Below are positions 8,758 to 16,733 of a stretch of 64,000 bases of DNA, piece by piece (within the stretch, counting starts at the first letter, position 1; each line of letters starts with the position of its first letter). The notes under the pieces were generated by a model. It saw only the letters and a program-made list of their open reading frames with translations. It was not told the DNA's origin and ran no database searches. This DNA is from Flavobacterium sp. CFS9 (GTDB lineage Bacteria; Bacteroidota; Bacteroidia; Flavobacteriales; Flavobacteriaceae): NCBI RefSeq assembly GCF_041154745.1, contig NZ_AP031573.1, positions 4,464,001-4,528,000 of the forward strand, read 5' to 3'. The translations under genes were made by a program, and so were the position numbers.

Positions 8758-9861
8758 TCAACTATTTTTACGTTCTTCAATCCTATCCGTTTCTGAATAA
8801 TGCGGTTCAATTCCTTTTTCTATACCTAATCTTTCGACTACAGCATAAAAAGAAATATACTTCGGTTCCTGCCATGCTTTCAATTCATGTGATAATTTAA
8901 CTCTAAATCCCTCTAAAGGGTCTAAAGGACATTTTGTAGCTTCACAAATGGTCCAAAATTCACTGCTGGTATTTAGGTCAATAGGTTTAGCAGCTACTAA
9001 ACCTCCTATCATAAGCACTTCAGATAGAATCGCAACTCTTTCTTCAGCTTTTAAAAATGAAAAGTTTTTGCCCGAAATGTCTTTCAATTTAGAATTTACC
9101 AGATCAGCCCACCATCTATTCCATCCGCTAGAAAAAACACCTTTATATTTGCAGTCATCGAATTTTGACAATAATTCCGCCCAGCTGTCTCCACTTGCTT
9201 TTATGTCAACTCCAAATCTGGCCGCTAGAATAGTTTCTTTGATTAGAGGATTGGTAGAATGAAACAAAGTTTTTACGGTAAAGTGCGCATAATCATAAGC
9301 TACATTAATATCCTGACTGTAAAAACGCTCAAATATCCGCTGGTCCAGATTTTTTAAATCCTCCCTTTGGAAAACACTGCTCAAATTATCTGCATCAAAG
9401 GGCAATGTTTTATAATCCTCAGCCAAAGCTTTTAATTTTATTGAAAATCTATCATAATCAGGCTTTTCGGATTTCCTAAATGTGTAATCGAATAGGTCGT
9501 GACTTGTCTTATCTGATTTGTAGGTTTCCTTTATATTATCCAAAGTCGAACAAAGAACGATCGGAAAAGAAGGAATCTCCCGCCTAGCGCATATCGCTCG
9601 CAACTCTGCGCTTATGGAGATGGCACTATACTTTAATCTGTTAGGCCCTTCTCCATCCAATCTCAAGTCAATCAATAATCCATCAAAATTCTCGTCTACT
9701 ATTTTGCTCTTAATGAGTTCTTCCAAATCGGAAAAATTCATTCCTTTAGTAATTAAAAGCTGATGAACTTCTACCAATCCAGTGTCATTAAAACCATGAA
9801 TTAAAGAAGTTATCGACACATCATTTTCATCGTCAACGTATATATATTTTGGCCTAGACAT
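8758..9861 (-). CDS. Receiver-domain protein with non-classical C-terminal output
   Basis: The 367-residue protein opens with a receiver-like fold: acidic pair D10-D11 (IYVDDEND), the phospho-acceptor position D65 (LLIDLRLDG), the Ser/Thr position at S105-T106 (IVLCST) and a lysine at K130 (TFRKSEK). All catalytic positions of a response regulator are therefore kept, although the sequence is otherwise divergent. The last 220 residues are helical, lack a recognisable helix-turn-helix and match no output domain I know. It lies 13 bases after the histidine-kinase-like gene and 6 bases before the unknown gene. The likely role is to take a phosphoryl group from the upstream protein and pass a signal within a defence complex instead of regulating transcription. 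Confidence 0.75.
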   Translation of the reverse strand: MSRPKYIYVDDENDVSITSLIHGFNDTGLVEVHQLLITKGMNFSDLEELIKSKIVDENFDGLLIDLRLDGEGPNRLKYSAISISAELRAICARREIPSFPIVLCSTLDNIKETYKSDKTSHDLFDYTFRKSEKPDYDRFSIKLKALAEDYKTLPFDADNLSSVFQREDLKNLDQRIFERFYSQDINVAYDYAHFTVKTLFHSTNPLIKETILAARFGVDIKASGDSWAELLSKFDDCKYKGVFSSGWNRWWADLVNSKLKDISGKNFSFLKAEERVAILSEVLMIGGLVAAKPIDLNTSSEFWTICEATKCPLDPLEGFRVKLSHELKAWQEPKYISFYAVVERLGIEKGIEPHYSETDRIEERKNS

Positions 9862-9874
9862 AATTTATATTTTA

Positions 9875-12175
9875 TTATTTTTTTGGAATTTCTATTCTAA
9901 AAGTTGTTGTATATCCATCCGTGGGAGAAGACACATAAATTTCTCCATTGTAAAATTCGATAATATCCCTAACGATCTTCAAACCTAATCCCGTTCCAGT
10001 AAGAGCTGTTGCATCATCGGCTGTATGGTTCGAAGCTGTAGATGTAGTGTAAAAAGGCATAAATATTAATTCCTCAGTTCCTTTGATAATGCCATTCCCA
10101 TTATCTGAAAATTCAAGAAAAACGTATTTATCGTCCTTACCGCACCTGATAAATATCTTGCCATCAGCTGTTGATCTTTTTATAGCTTTTTTTGAGTTGG
10201 TATACAAATTAAATAATATGGAAGCCCATTCTGATGGATGCATAGGGATGGTAAACAAATCATACCCCTCATATTTAGTAGGAACCAATTCAATGGATGC
10301 TCTCTTCAAATCATTCGTTATCACGATTTCAAAGTTTCTAACCACATCTCTTAGTTCAATAGGTTCCAATTCACGATGAACATTTCTTGAGATTGTCTTA
10401 TCGAAATATGAAGTGTAAGCGCTAAATGATCTGACATTTGTTTCCAACAATTCAGTTCTTTCATATACTTCCTTATAATCTTTAACGGCATTTTTCAAGA
10501 AACGGATATCAGCGTCAAATCCCGGTAAAAATCGTTGAACTTCATGTACAAATTCACCGATGACTAAACCAAGTCCGGCAAGAATTCTTAGCATATTATT
10601 CTCATCGATCAACTCCTGTTTTTGACTCTTTTCTTCTTCCCTTGCCTGTTTCAAATCAAGAATAATCTGATTGGCTTCATCACTAGTTATTCTGCCAGAA
10701 ATCTTTTGTTCCGGATTTTTATCATCTGCATCAGGATCTTTAAACAGGGCTTCAATTTTCTGTATCGCAGTATCCACCTTGTCAGACGGATCTTCCTTTT
10801 TGTATCCCTTTTGACCAGCGGTCACCTTTCTTCCTCTCAATGCGTGAATTTTCATTACGGCACTTGTTAAAGAACGATAAACAAAATTTACTAATTCATT
10901 TAAGTACTCGTTCTCGACTAAACCTTCACGACTTGAGGTTTCTTCAAAATTTTCACCTAGATCGTTGAGTTCTACAAATCCAAAGAAGTTTCTGTTTGGA
11001 TGTTGAGCCAAGATTATATTTCTATTATTTGATTTATCTAGACCTAGCCAGTCATCGCTTTCCTCGCCATATGGCAGTACTCGAAAACCATTGCGGTATA
11101 ATCTTATCCCGCCTTTTTCGTATAAGAGCTCCTTTATGAATGTGAATGTTCCAGGTGCAAAAAGCTTAGCATCAAATAGAAAATAATATGCTTTGAAATG
11201 AACCCCTTTTATTAGATTGAAAGGCGTTGTCGTATCGTCTTTATCTTTTCCACCATTTCCAATTAAATAAATTTCCTTCGGAAAACTCAGTTTATCACTT
11301 TTTAATGACCAGTGCCCCTGTCCATCTTCACTGACATGGCCCTCAATTTCAGCCAAGGCATGTGAAAAGATTGCTTTCTCTTCATCTACGATTGCAGTTT
11401 TAAATCCATTGTCGTTTCGATAATAATTACTTTTGAAGCCTTCATCTATAGAGTTTTCTTTTTCCTCTTCTTTCTTTTTAGATAAAGGGAAGGGCTGCAG
11501 TAATTCAGAAGTATAACGATAAACCCTTTTAATCATATTGTCTGACCATCCTTCTCTAAGTTCTTCGATAATTAACGTAGTGCCATAATCTCTGACTTTC
11601 GGAACTAAATCAACCGAATTGGATATAGCAAGTAAGTTTTTATCAGTAGCGAACTCTTCCCAATTTACAATAACTTTCAAAGCTTCTTGTGAATGTTTTG
11701 TTTGTGTTATGATTGTCAGTTTTTTTCCAAGTCGCTGAGTAGCAAATCTACCAATACCCTTCTTACCTGCTTTTTGGCGTTTGTATTTATCAGAAACCGG
11801 ATTATGAATTTTATCAGAAGATGACAATCTCATAAAACCGTTAACCAGCTGTTCCCGGTTCATTCCATGTCCATTGTCCTCTATAGTTAATGTCCCACCT
11901 TTATTCCAAGCATTTTCAAACATTAAATCAACTATCGTTGCATCCGCATCATAAGCATTTTTTATAAGCTCTGAAACTGCTGTTTCTTGCTTTCCAACCA
12001 GTTCTTTACCTAATCTGTTTATTATCCCTGCATCAACTGAAAATCTTACTACAGACTCATCTAAAGTAGCAATTTCATTAGATAAAGAAATAATTAAATT
12101 ATTATCCGAGTTTGGTTTCGCTATTTCTTCAGATAATCTTTTTTTAATTTCCGAAATTTTATTTACATTATCCAT
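9875..12175 (-). CDS. Double GHKL protein: MORC/Hsp90-like ATPase joined to histidine kinase
   Basis: The 766-residue protein holds two GHKL ATP-binding modules. The first resembles Hsp90/MORC/MutL: N box with ELIKNAYDAD at residues 69-78, EDNGHGM at 99-105 and GKKGIGRFA at 137-145. The second is of histidine-kinase type: a possible phospho-accepting helix with GEFVHEV (His at about 541), then an N box (NLYTNSKKAI), DNGNG, a Phe-containing lid (MPFYTTST) and GTGLGLKIV at about 726. No membrane span or periplasmic sensor is seen, so it should sense something inside the cell. It is the first gene of the four-gene operon, with the receiver protein 13 bases downstream as its likely partner. MORC-like ATPases are known near restriction-modification genes, which supports a DNA-sensing role; this is inference. 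Confidence 0.8.
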   Translation of the reverse strand: MDNVNKISEIKKRLSEEIAKPNSDNNLIISLSNEIATLDESVVRFSVDAGIINRLGKELVGKQETAVSELIKNAYDADATIVDLMFENAWNKGGTLTIEDNGHGMNREQLVNGFMRLSSSDKIHNPVSDKYKRQKAGKKGIGRFATQRLGKKLTIITQTKHSQEALKVIVNWEEFATDKNLLAISNSVDLVPKVRDYGTTLIIEELREGWSDNMIKRVYRYTSELLQPFPLSKKKEEEKENSIDEGFKSNYYRNDNGFKTAIVDEEKAIFSHALAEIEGHVSEDGQGHWSLKSDKLSFPKEIYLIGNGGKDKDDTTTPFNLIKGVHFKAYYFLFDAKLFAPGTFTFIKELLYEKGGIRLYRNGFRVLPYGEESDDWLGLDKSNNRNIILAQHPNRNFFGFVELNDLGENFEETSSREGLVENEYLNELVNFVYRSLTSAVMKIHALRGRKVTAGQKGYKKEDPSDKVDTAIQKIEALFKDPDADDKNPEQKISGRITSDEANQIILDLKQAREEEKSQKQELIDENNMLRILAGLGLVIGEFVHEVQRFLPGFDADIRFLKNAVKDYKEVYERTELLETNVRSFSAYTSYFDKTISRNVHRELEPIELRDVVRNFEIVITNDLKRASIELVPTKYEGYDLFTIPMHPSEWASILFNLYTNSKKAIKRSTADGKIFIRCGKDDKYVFLEFSDNGNGIIKGTEELIFMPFYTTSTASNHTADDATALTGTGLGLKIVRDIIEFYNGEIYVSSPTDGYTTTFRIEIPKK

Positions 12176-12453
12176 GAATTATTGTCCATTGTTATTGATT
12201 AAATCTGTGGATGCAACTCGCAGTTGGTCTGCATGCTCAGCTAACGCATTTAAGCAAGGGTATATCAACGGTGCGCCAACTACAAATCTCTGCTTCATTT
12301 CTAAAGTTTTTATGCTAACCACTTACTACTCACATTTTTCTCCGCAAGCATTAATTTTAATCTATTAATTGCTTTTTTTGTCATTAAAATTGCATATCGC
12401 GTAAAGATATTGATTTTTTTTTTCTTGCACCACTCAGTAACTTTTATTGCAGC
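12176..12453 (-). other. AT-rich leader and probable promoter region of the cargo operon
   Basis: No convincing gene lies here. It must hold the promoter of the four-gene cargo operon because traD upstream ends in its own terminator. A weak -7-like match (TATCTTTA read on the minus strand at 12403-12410) is present, without a clear -33 partner. Confidence 0.35.
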
Positions 12454-12484
12454 AAAAAAGGGAGCCCGCCTTACGCAAACTCCC
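12454..12484 (-). terminator. Terminator overlapping the traD stop codon
   Basis: On the minus strand GGGAG pairs with CTCCC around a 15-base loop containing the traD stop, followed directly by six T residues. The stem is short, so it may be partial. It insulates the cargo operon from traA-traC-traD transcription. Confidence 0.55.
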
Positions 12485-13103
12485 TAATATCGAAATCATT
12501 TGGATCACTTTTTTCTTCCGTTAAAGTAGATTTTTTATTTATGGAAGAAAGCCTCCCGTCCAAGAGCTCTGCCATTTTTCGAGAAGCATCTTCCATGGAA
12601 TTTTCCAGTAGGTTGAATAATTCAGTTCCTTGTATTTTCTGAATCAACGCTGCTGCTGTTTCCTTTTGGGATGGCTCCAGGCTTTCCTCCTGCAGCATCA
12701 TCCCCACTGAGCTTAATTCTTCGAAGGTAACCCCTTGGGCAAAACCGCTATTCCCTATGGAAATTCCAAAACTATTCCGCTCTTCCTCCTCATCCTCCAA
12801 ATCAGGCAAATAATCATTTGCATCATCGAGCTTGACCTCCCAATCTGTTTGGTGTTGTTCCCCGCTGATTTCTGGATCAAAATTATGCGCTTCATCTCTT
12901 GCTGCCTTAATATGGCAGCCATTGGCATCGTGCGGCGTTAGAAGGCTCTTGAATTCCCTAGTAAGTCCCATTAGATCCGGAAGATTCCTGCTTCGTTTAT
13001 CAAATCCTGTTTTTTTTTCAGCATTCGATATCCTTCCCTGAAATTTATCATGCAAAAGCAGCATTATGATGATAAGCAGACATATCACAATTAAAGCTTC
13101 CAT
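12471..13103 (-). CDS. traD: Conjugal transfer protein TraD
   Basis: This 210-residue protein has an N-terminal membrane segment (MEALIVICLLIIIMLLLHDKF), then a long polar, acidic region and a helical C-terminus (about residues 125-190, with GVTFEELSSVGMML). Proteins of this form between the DUF3408 gene and traE are annotated TraD in flavobacterial ICEs. It is unrelated to the coupling protein called TraD in F plasmids. It is 2 bases downstream of traC. The normal neighbour traE is displaced by the 6.1-12.2 kb cargo. Role unknown; identification rests on position and topology. Confidence 0.75.
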   Translation of the reverse strand: MEALIVICLLIIIMLLLHDKFQGRISNAEKKTGFDKRSRNLPDLMGLTREFKSLLTPHDANGCHIKAARDEAHNFDPEISGEQHQTDWEVKLDDANDYLPDLEDEEEERNSFGISIGNSGFAQGVTFEELSSVGMMLQEESLEPSQKETAAALIQKIQGTELFNLLENSMEDASRKMAELLDGRLSSINKKSTLTEEKSDPNDFDIREFA

Positions 13104-13105
13104 TC

Positions 13106-13516
13106 CTACATTATTGGTTTATACTTGTCATTAAAACTTGCGATGATACGATCGCCGAATTCCTGAAAATGATGTTCAAGCAGATTGTCCAAGTATCCGT
13201 AAATAGTTATTTTGTCCTCTCCAATCACCTGTACGATCCGCGTCAGCCTCTCATGAAAATCGGGCCGTATGTAGACAGTCTTGCCATTGCGGGCATTGGT
13301 CTCGGGTCTTCTGAAAAAGATAGCCTCATAATCGCAGTGGTCCTTTTTTTTCTTGTCGCGCCCAATCGCGCCTGGCTTTTCTGTCGGGGCGACTGCCTCT
13401 CCAATCTTTTTATCCTCCAGCCGTATTCCATCTTTCTTAACCCCATCGGCCATAAGGCTCATCATCAGCTCTTCATTGATTTCATTGCTGTCCCTTTCGA
13501 TATTTTCTTTTCCCAT
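13106..13516 (-). CDS. traC: DUF3408 protein (TraC/TraB type)
   Basis: This 136-residue protein has a low-complexity N-terminus and a C-terminal ribbon-helix-helix-like domain (FFRRPETNARNGKTVYIRPDFHERLTRIV, then ITIYGYLDNLLEHHF), typical of DUF3408 proteins encoded after the ParA-like traA in Bacteroidota ICEs. Such proteins are thought to act with TraA as a ParB or centromere-binding substitute, binding DNA near the transfer origin. It lies 4 bases after traA and 2 bases before traD. The length is normal. Confidence 0.85.
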   Translation of the reverse strand: MGKENIERDSNEINEELMMSLMADGVKKDGIRLEDKKIGEAVAPTEKPGAIGRDKKKKDHCDYEAIFFRRPETNARNGKTVYIRPDFHERLTRIVQVIGEDKITIYGYLDNLLEHHFQEFGDRIIASFNDKYKPIM

Positions 13517-13520
13517 CTCC

Positions 13521-14288
13521 TCAAGAATTTACTACTTCCAAAAATTCTGTAATAAACTGGTCCATTCGGCATGCCTTCATTAACCGCTCGTCCGCAGGCA
13601 GTAAAGTGGAACGGAAAACCGTCTTGGCTGCAGCCTCACTTTCCTTTCGGAACCTGGTGCTGTTCATGACCTGCGTGCGCATAACTTTCAATCCCAGTTC
13701 GCCGATAAGCTTGCTGTACAAGTCGTAAAGAGGAGAACGTTCACGGCCGTCTACCTGATTCCAAAACAGAATTATGCTTTTAATCGACGTGCTTCCTTTC
13801 TTCATTACAACATCCTTCATCAGCTGCGTAAATACCAGCGAGCTCTCCATTACCACACGATCGGCAGTGATCGGGGTGAAAATATGATGCATGCCCGCAA
13901 GTGCCTTCAAAATCCCGGGTGTGTTTACTGTGCCAGGAAGATCAAAAAAAACAAAATCAAACCGAAGGTCTGATGATTCCAAAAACTCGATCGCTGCCTG
14001 CACGACCCCTTCCGCCTTATGCTCAATGATGGGATACGCTTTTTTGTTAATCGCCGTAAACTGTCTGAATGCCGTCTTTTTGAGAAACTCATTTTCCATA
14101 ACCATTCCCAGATCCCGACTCTTCATTTTCACAAGGCTGTACTGCGGGAAGTCCGCATCAAATACTGCAACATTAAAACCCAGACGATAATGCAGTTCAC
14201 TTGCTGCCAGGGCAGTAAAAGTCGATTTTCCCACACCTCCTTTTTGGGAGGAAAAAGCTATAAATTTTGTTTTGTTTTCCGTTTCCAT
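13521..14288 (-). CDS. traA: ParA-family ATPase TraA
   Basis: This 255-residue protein starts with the deviant Walker A of ParA/MinD proteins, SSQKGGVGKST, at about residues 13-23, and later has DFVFFDLPGTVNTP (Walker B). It is the first gene of the tra operon in CTnDOT-type elements, where it is thought to partition the element or bring the transfer complex to the cell membrane. It is followed by traC after 4 bases and reads away from the mob genes, so the stretch 14289-14981 is a divergent control region. Start at the ATG directly before ETENKTKFIAFSS. Confidence 0.9.
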   Translation of the reverse strand: METENKTKFIAFSSQKGGVGKSTFTALAASELHYRLGFNVAVFDADFPQYSLVKMKSRDLGMVMENEFLKKTAFRQFTAINKKAYPIIEHKAEGVVQAAIEFLESSDLRFDFVFFDLPGTVNTPGILKALAGMHHIFTPITADRVVMESSLVFTQLMKDVVMKKGSTSIKSIILFWNQVDGRERSPLYDLYSKLIGELGLKVMRTQVMNSTRFRKESEAAAKTVFRSTLLPADERLMKACRMDQFITEFLEVVNS

Positions 14289-14845
14289 AATTTTCTATGA
14301 TGAATTGTTTTTAATAATGTGCGGCTATGTAAAGGCGGGCAGAACTTAATATGCACACTGGCGGGTATGCATAAACTTTAATTGGTGCAGATTCCGGCAG
14401 CTATCTGCGCTAACAATTATTTGAGCACACAGTTGCTGCCATAAAAAATCTTATAGCTGCATCTGCATATCTTTTTATAATCGACTGCATAGAAAAAGCT
14501 GCACATAATTGCAGGAGCTCGGCTTTAGCTATGGTAACATCTCCGTGTCCAGGCATTGATAAAAGCATACAAGTACGTAACAGCATAACTACGTCTGTAC
14601 ACCGGTTTGTACAGGCAAAGAAATGCACAGATAAGCTTGAATATTTGCCAAGAGAGTGCCTTGGCTTCCATTGTCACAGTTTGGCGCGAGTATTAGATAT
14701 TATGGAGCAGCAAAGAGTCTTTTACTTTGTATTATCCAAGTGGGCAGCCAATTACAGTAGCATGAAAGAAACCTTGGGGACTGGCATCTGCAGCTGGATG
14801 TTTCTCCCTCTCTACATGAAAGCCGTCCCGAAGGGCGGATTTTTA
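14289..14845. other. Divergent traA/mobA control region without a supported gene
   Basis: About 560 bases with no convincing reading frame. Short related words recur, such as CTGCA (at least six times between 14450 and 14515) and TATGCA, which may be protein-binding sites for TraA, TraC or MobA. No promoter box with exact TAnnTTTG was found for traA. Confidence 0.35.
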
Positions 14846-14917
14846 GTGTTCTCCAGAACACGGCAAGTTGTGTTTTGAGGCACTCGAAATTCGAATGGTG
14901 CCCCAAAACAACTTGCC
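14846..14917 (+). other. oriT: Candidate origin of transfer (oriT): two adjacent inverted repeats
   Basis: A perfect 7-bp palindrome (GTGTTCT-CC-AGAACAC, 14846-14861) touches a long imperfect inverted repeat at 14862-14917. The arms of the latter are GGCAAGTTG, TTTTG and GGCAC on the left and GTGCC, CAAAA and CAACTTGCC on the right, around a CGAA-ATT-CGAA centre. It lies 64 bases before mobA and is followed by a G/C-rich CCGGGGGCCGG stretch. In Bacteroidota conjugative transposons oriT lies just upstream of the mobilisation genes. No nick site can be assigned by eye. Confidence 0.5.
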
Positions 14918-14981
14918 CTGCCGGGGGCCGGAAAACCCTTCCGAAGTCAGGGTTTTTAATTACGATAAAAGATTAAATATT

Positions 14982-15413
14982 ATGAATGGAGACAAAAATG
15001 AAGAACGCAAAAAACTGGGGCGCACGCCAAAAGCGGAACCGAGAATACACCGTCATGTTTTTCGACTGACAGACAGGGAGAACGCAAAACTGCTTTCTCT
15101 TTTTGAAATATCCGGCATGGATAATAAGGCAAAATTTATAGCCGCCAGACTGTTCGAAAAGGAAATCAGGACGATAAATATTGACAAGGGAACCATTGAC
15201 TTTTACATGCGTCTGACCACTTTCTATGCGCAGTTCCGATCCATCGGAGTGAACTACAACCAGCTTGTGAAACTCCTGTACAGACATTTTTCGGAGAAAA
15301 AAGCGGCTGCATATCTCTATAAATTAGAAAAACAGACGGCTGAAATGGCTTCCTTATTTCAGAAGATCCTGCAGCTAAGCCAGGAGTTTGAAGAAAAATT
15401 CATTAAAAAATGA
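14982..15413 (+). CDS. mobA: Mobilisation accessory protein MobA (MobC-like, ribbon-helix-helix)
   Basis: This 143-residue protein starts MNGDKNEERKKLGRTPKAEPR. A basic N-terminal tract precedes a ribbon-helix-helix-like domain (HVFRLTDRENAKLLSLFEISGMDNKAKFIAARL in parts) and a helical tail containing VNYNQLVKLL, which is characteristic of MobC-type relaxosome accessory proteins. It binds near oriT and helps the relaxase. The frame is open 38 codons upstream (from 14868), but that part would translate the inverted repeat, so the ATG at 14982 is preferred. The stop overlaps the mobB start by four bases. Confidence 0.87.
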   Translation: MNGDKNEERKKLGRTPKAEPRIHRHVFRLTDRENAKLLSLFEISGMDNKAKFIAARLFEKEIRTINIDKGTIDFYMRLTTFYAQFRSIGVNYNQLVKLLYRHFSEKKAAAYLYKLEKQTAEMASLFQKILQLSQEFEEKFIKK

Positions 15414-16690
15414 TAGCAAAAATTGGCAGAAGCGGCAATTTATACGGCGCATTGGCTTACAATCAGCAGAAAGTAGAAAATAAGAACGCTAAGATTCTTT
15501 CATTTAGCAGAATAATCGAAACCCCGGATGCCCATTATTCTGCTGCCCAGCTGATGCAGTCTTTTGCGCCTTATCTTATTGCCAATCGAAACACAGAAAA
15601 ACATACGCTGCATATATCTCTAAATCCAGATCCAAAAGATCAGGTCAGCGACAGCAGGTATATCGAAATGGCCGATCAGTATATGCGTGAAATGGGCTAC
15701 GGGCAACAGCCTTACGTGGTCTTTAAGCATACCGATATCGAACGCAGCCACATCCATATTGTGTCAGTATGTGTTGACGAGCAGGGAAAAAAAATATCGG
15801 ACAGCTATGAGAAGATGCGCTCTATGAAGCTCTGCCGTGAACTGGAAACCAAATATGGGCTGATACCGGTTGCTGCGGACAAGCCTAAACATGAAAATAT
15901 GATTTTCCAGGCTGTTGACTACAAGAAAGGAAACATTAAAAGCCAGATGGCTTCAGTTGTTAGATACCTGCCGCAGTATTACAGTTATCAGAGCCTGGGA
16001 GAATATAATGCGCTTCTGTCGCTGTTCAATATACAGGCCCAGAAATTAGAAGTTGAACATAGCGGAATAATGCGGCAGGGATTGCTGTATGCTCCGTTGG
16101 ATGGAAAAGGTGAAAAAGCCGGGCATCCGATCAAAGCTTCATTATTTGGAAAAAAAGCAGGAATGGCCGGCTTGGAGCTGCATTTTGGCACCAGCAGAAA
16201 ACTGATGGACGGGCATCCTGCGAAAAAAGCAATAAAGGCTGCCATAACAGATTCCTTCAATTCAGCAAAGGACGAGCAGAATTTTATTGAAATTCTTGGA
16301 AAGCATGGCATTAACGTTATGGTTCGGCGAAATGATGCGGGAAGAATTTACGGTATGACCTTTGTTGACCATAACTCAAAGACAGTTTGGAACGGCTCCC
16401 GTTTGGGCAAGGAATTCTCAGCCAATATTTTTAACAACTGCTGGAACAGCGGAATTAAAACTGAAATGAACAATAGCAATAGCCAATTGAAGGCTCATTC
16501 CCTAAACAGACAGAATCAGGATATGCCTGCAGAGAAGCCGCATCAGCTCTTTAGTTTCATTGATGCCGTCAAAAAGACCGAAAATATATTTGACGTTTTC
16601 GCAGGACTTCTTCCAATTAATCCCGACAGCGGCCTTAATGATTATACTGAACCTATATTTAAGAAAAAAATCAGGCGCAGAAAGAAATAG
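15410..16690 (+). CDS. mobB: Relaxase MobB
   Basis: This 426-residue protein has the features of a MobP-family relaxase: HTLHISLNPDPKD at about residue 64, AYNQQKV near the N-terminus, and the metal-binding HxH set KHTDIERSHIHIVSV at about residues 105-120. It should nick oriT and pilot the strand through the channel. The C-terminal 100 residues are less conserved. It overlaps mobA by four bases and is separated from the coupling protein by a nuclease gene on the opposite strand, an unusual interruption. In CTnDOT-type elements mobB and mobC are close neighbours. Confidence 0.92.
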   Translation: MIAKIGRSGNLYGALAYNQQKVENKNAKILSFSRIIETPDAHYSAAQLMQSFAPYLIANRNTEKHTLHISLNPDPKDQVSDSRYIEMADQYMREMGYGQQPYVVFKHTDIERSHIHIVSVCVDEQGKKISDSYEKMRSMKLCRELETKYGLIPVAADKPKHENMIFQAVDYKKGNIKSQMASVVRYLPQYYSYQSLGEYNALLSLFNIQAQKLEVEHSGIMRQGLLYAPLDGKGEKAGHPIKASLFGKKAGMAGLELHFGTSRKLMDGHPAKKAIKAAITDSFNSAKDEQNFIEILGKHGINVMVRRNDAGRIYGMTFVDHNSKTVWNGSRLGKEFSANIFNNCWNSGIKTEMNNSNSQLKAHSLNRQNQDMPAEKPHQLFSFIDAVKKTENIFDVFAGLLPINPDSGLNDYTEPIFKKKIRRRKK

Positions 16691-16733
16691 CGGCATCATC
16701 AGGCCGTTAATTTCTGATGCAGCGGGCGGCTGC

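Noticed and set aside
14410..14628. 72-codon minus-strand frame between traA and mobA
   Set aside because: No family pattern, Cys/Met-rich, lies in the repeat-rich control region; more likely non-coding.
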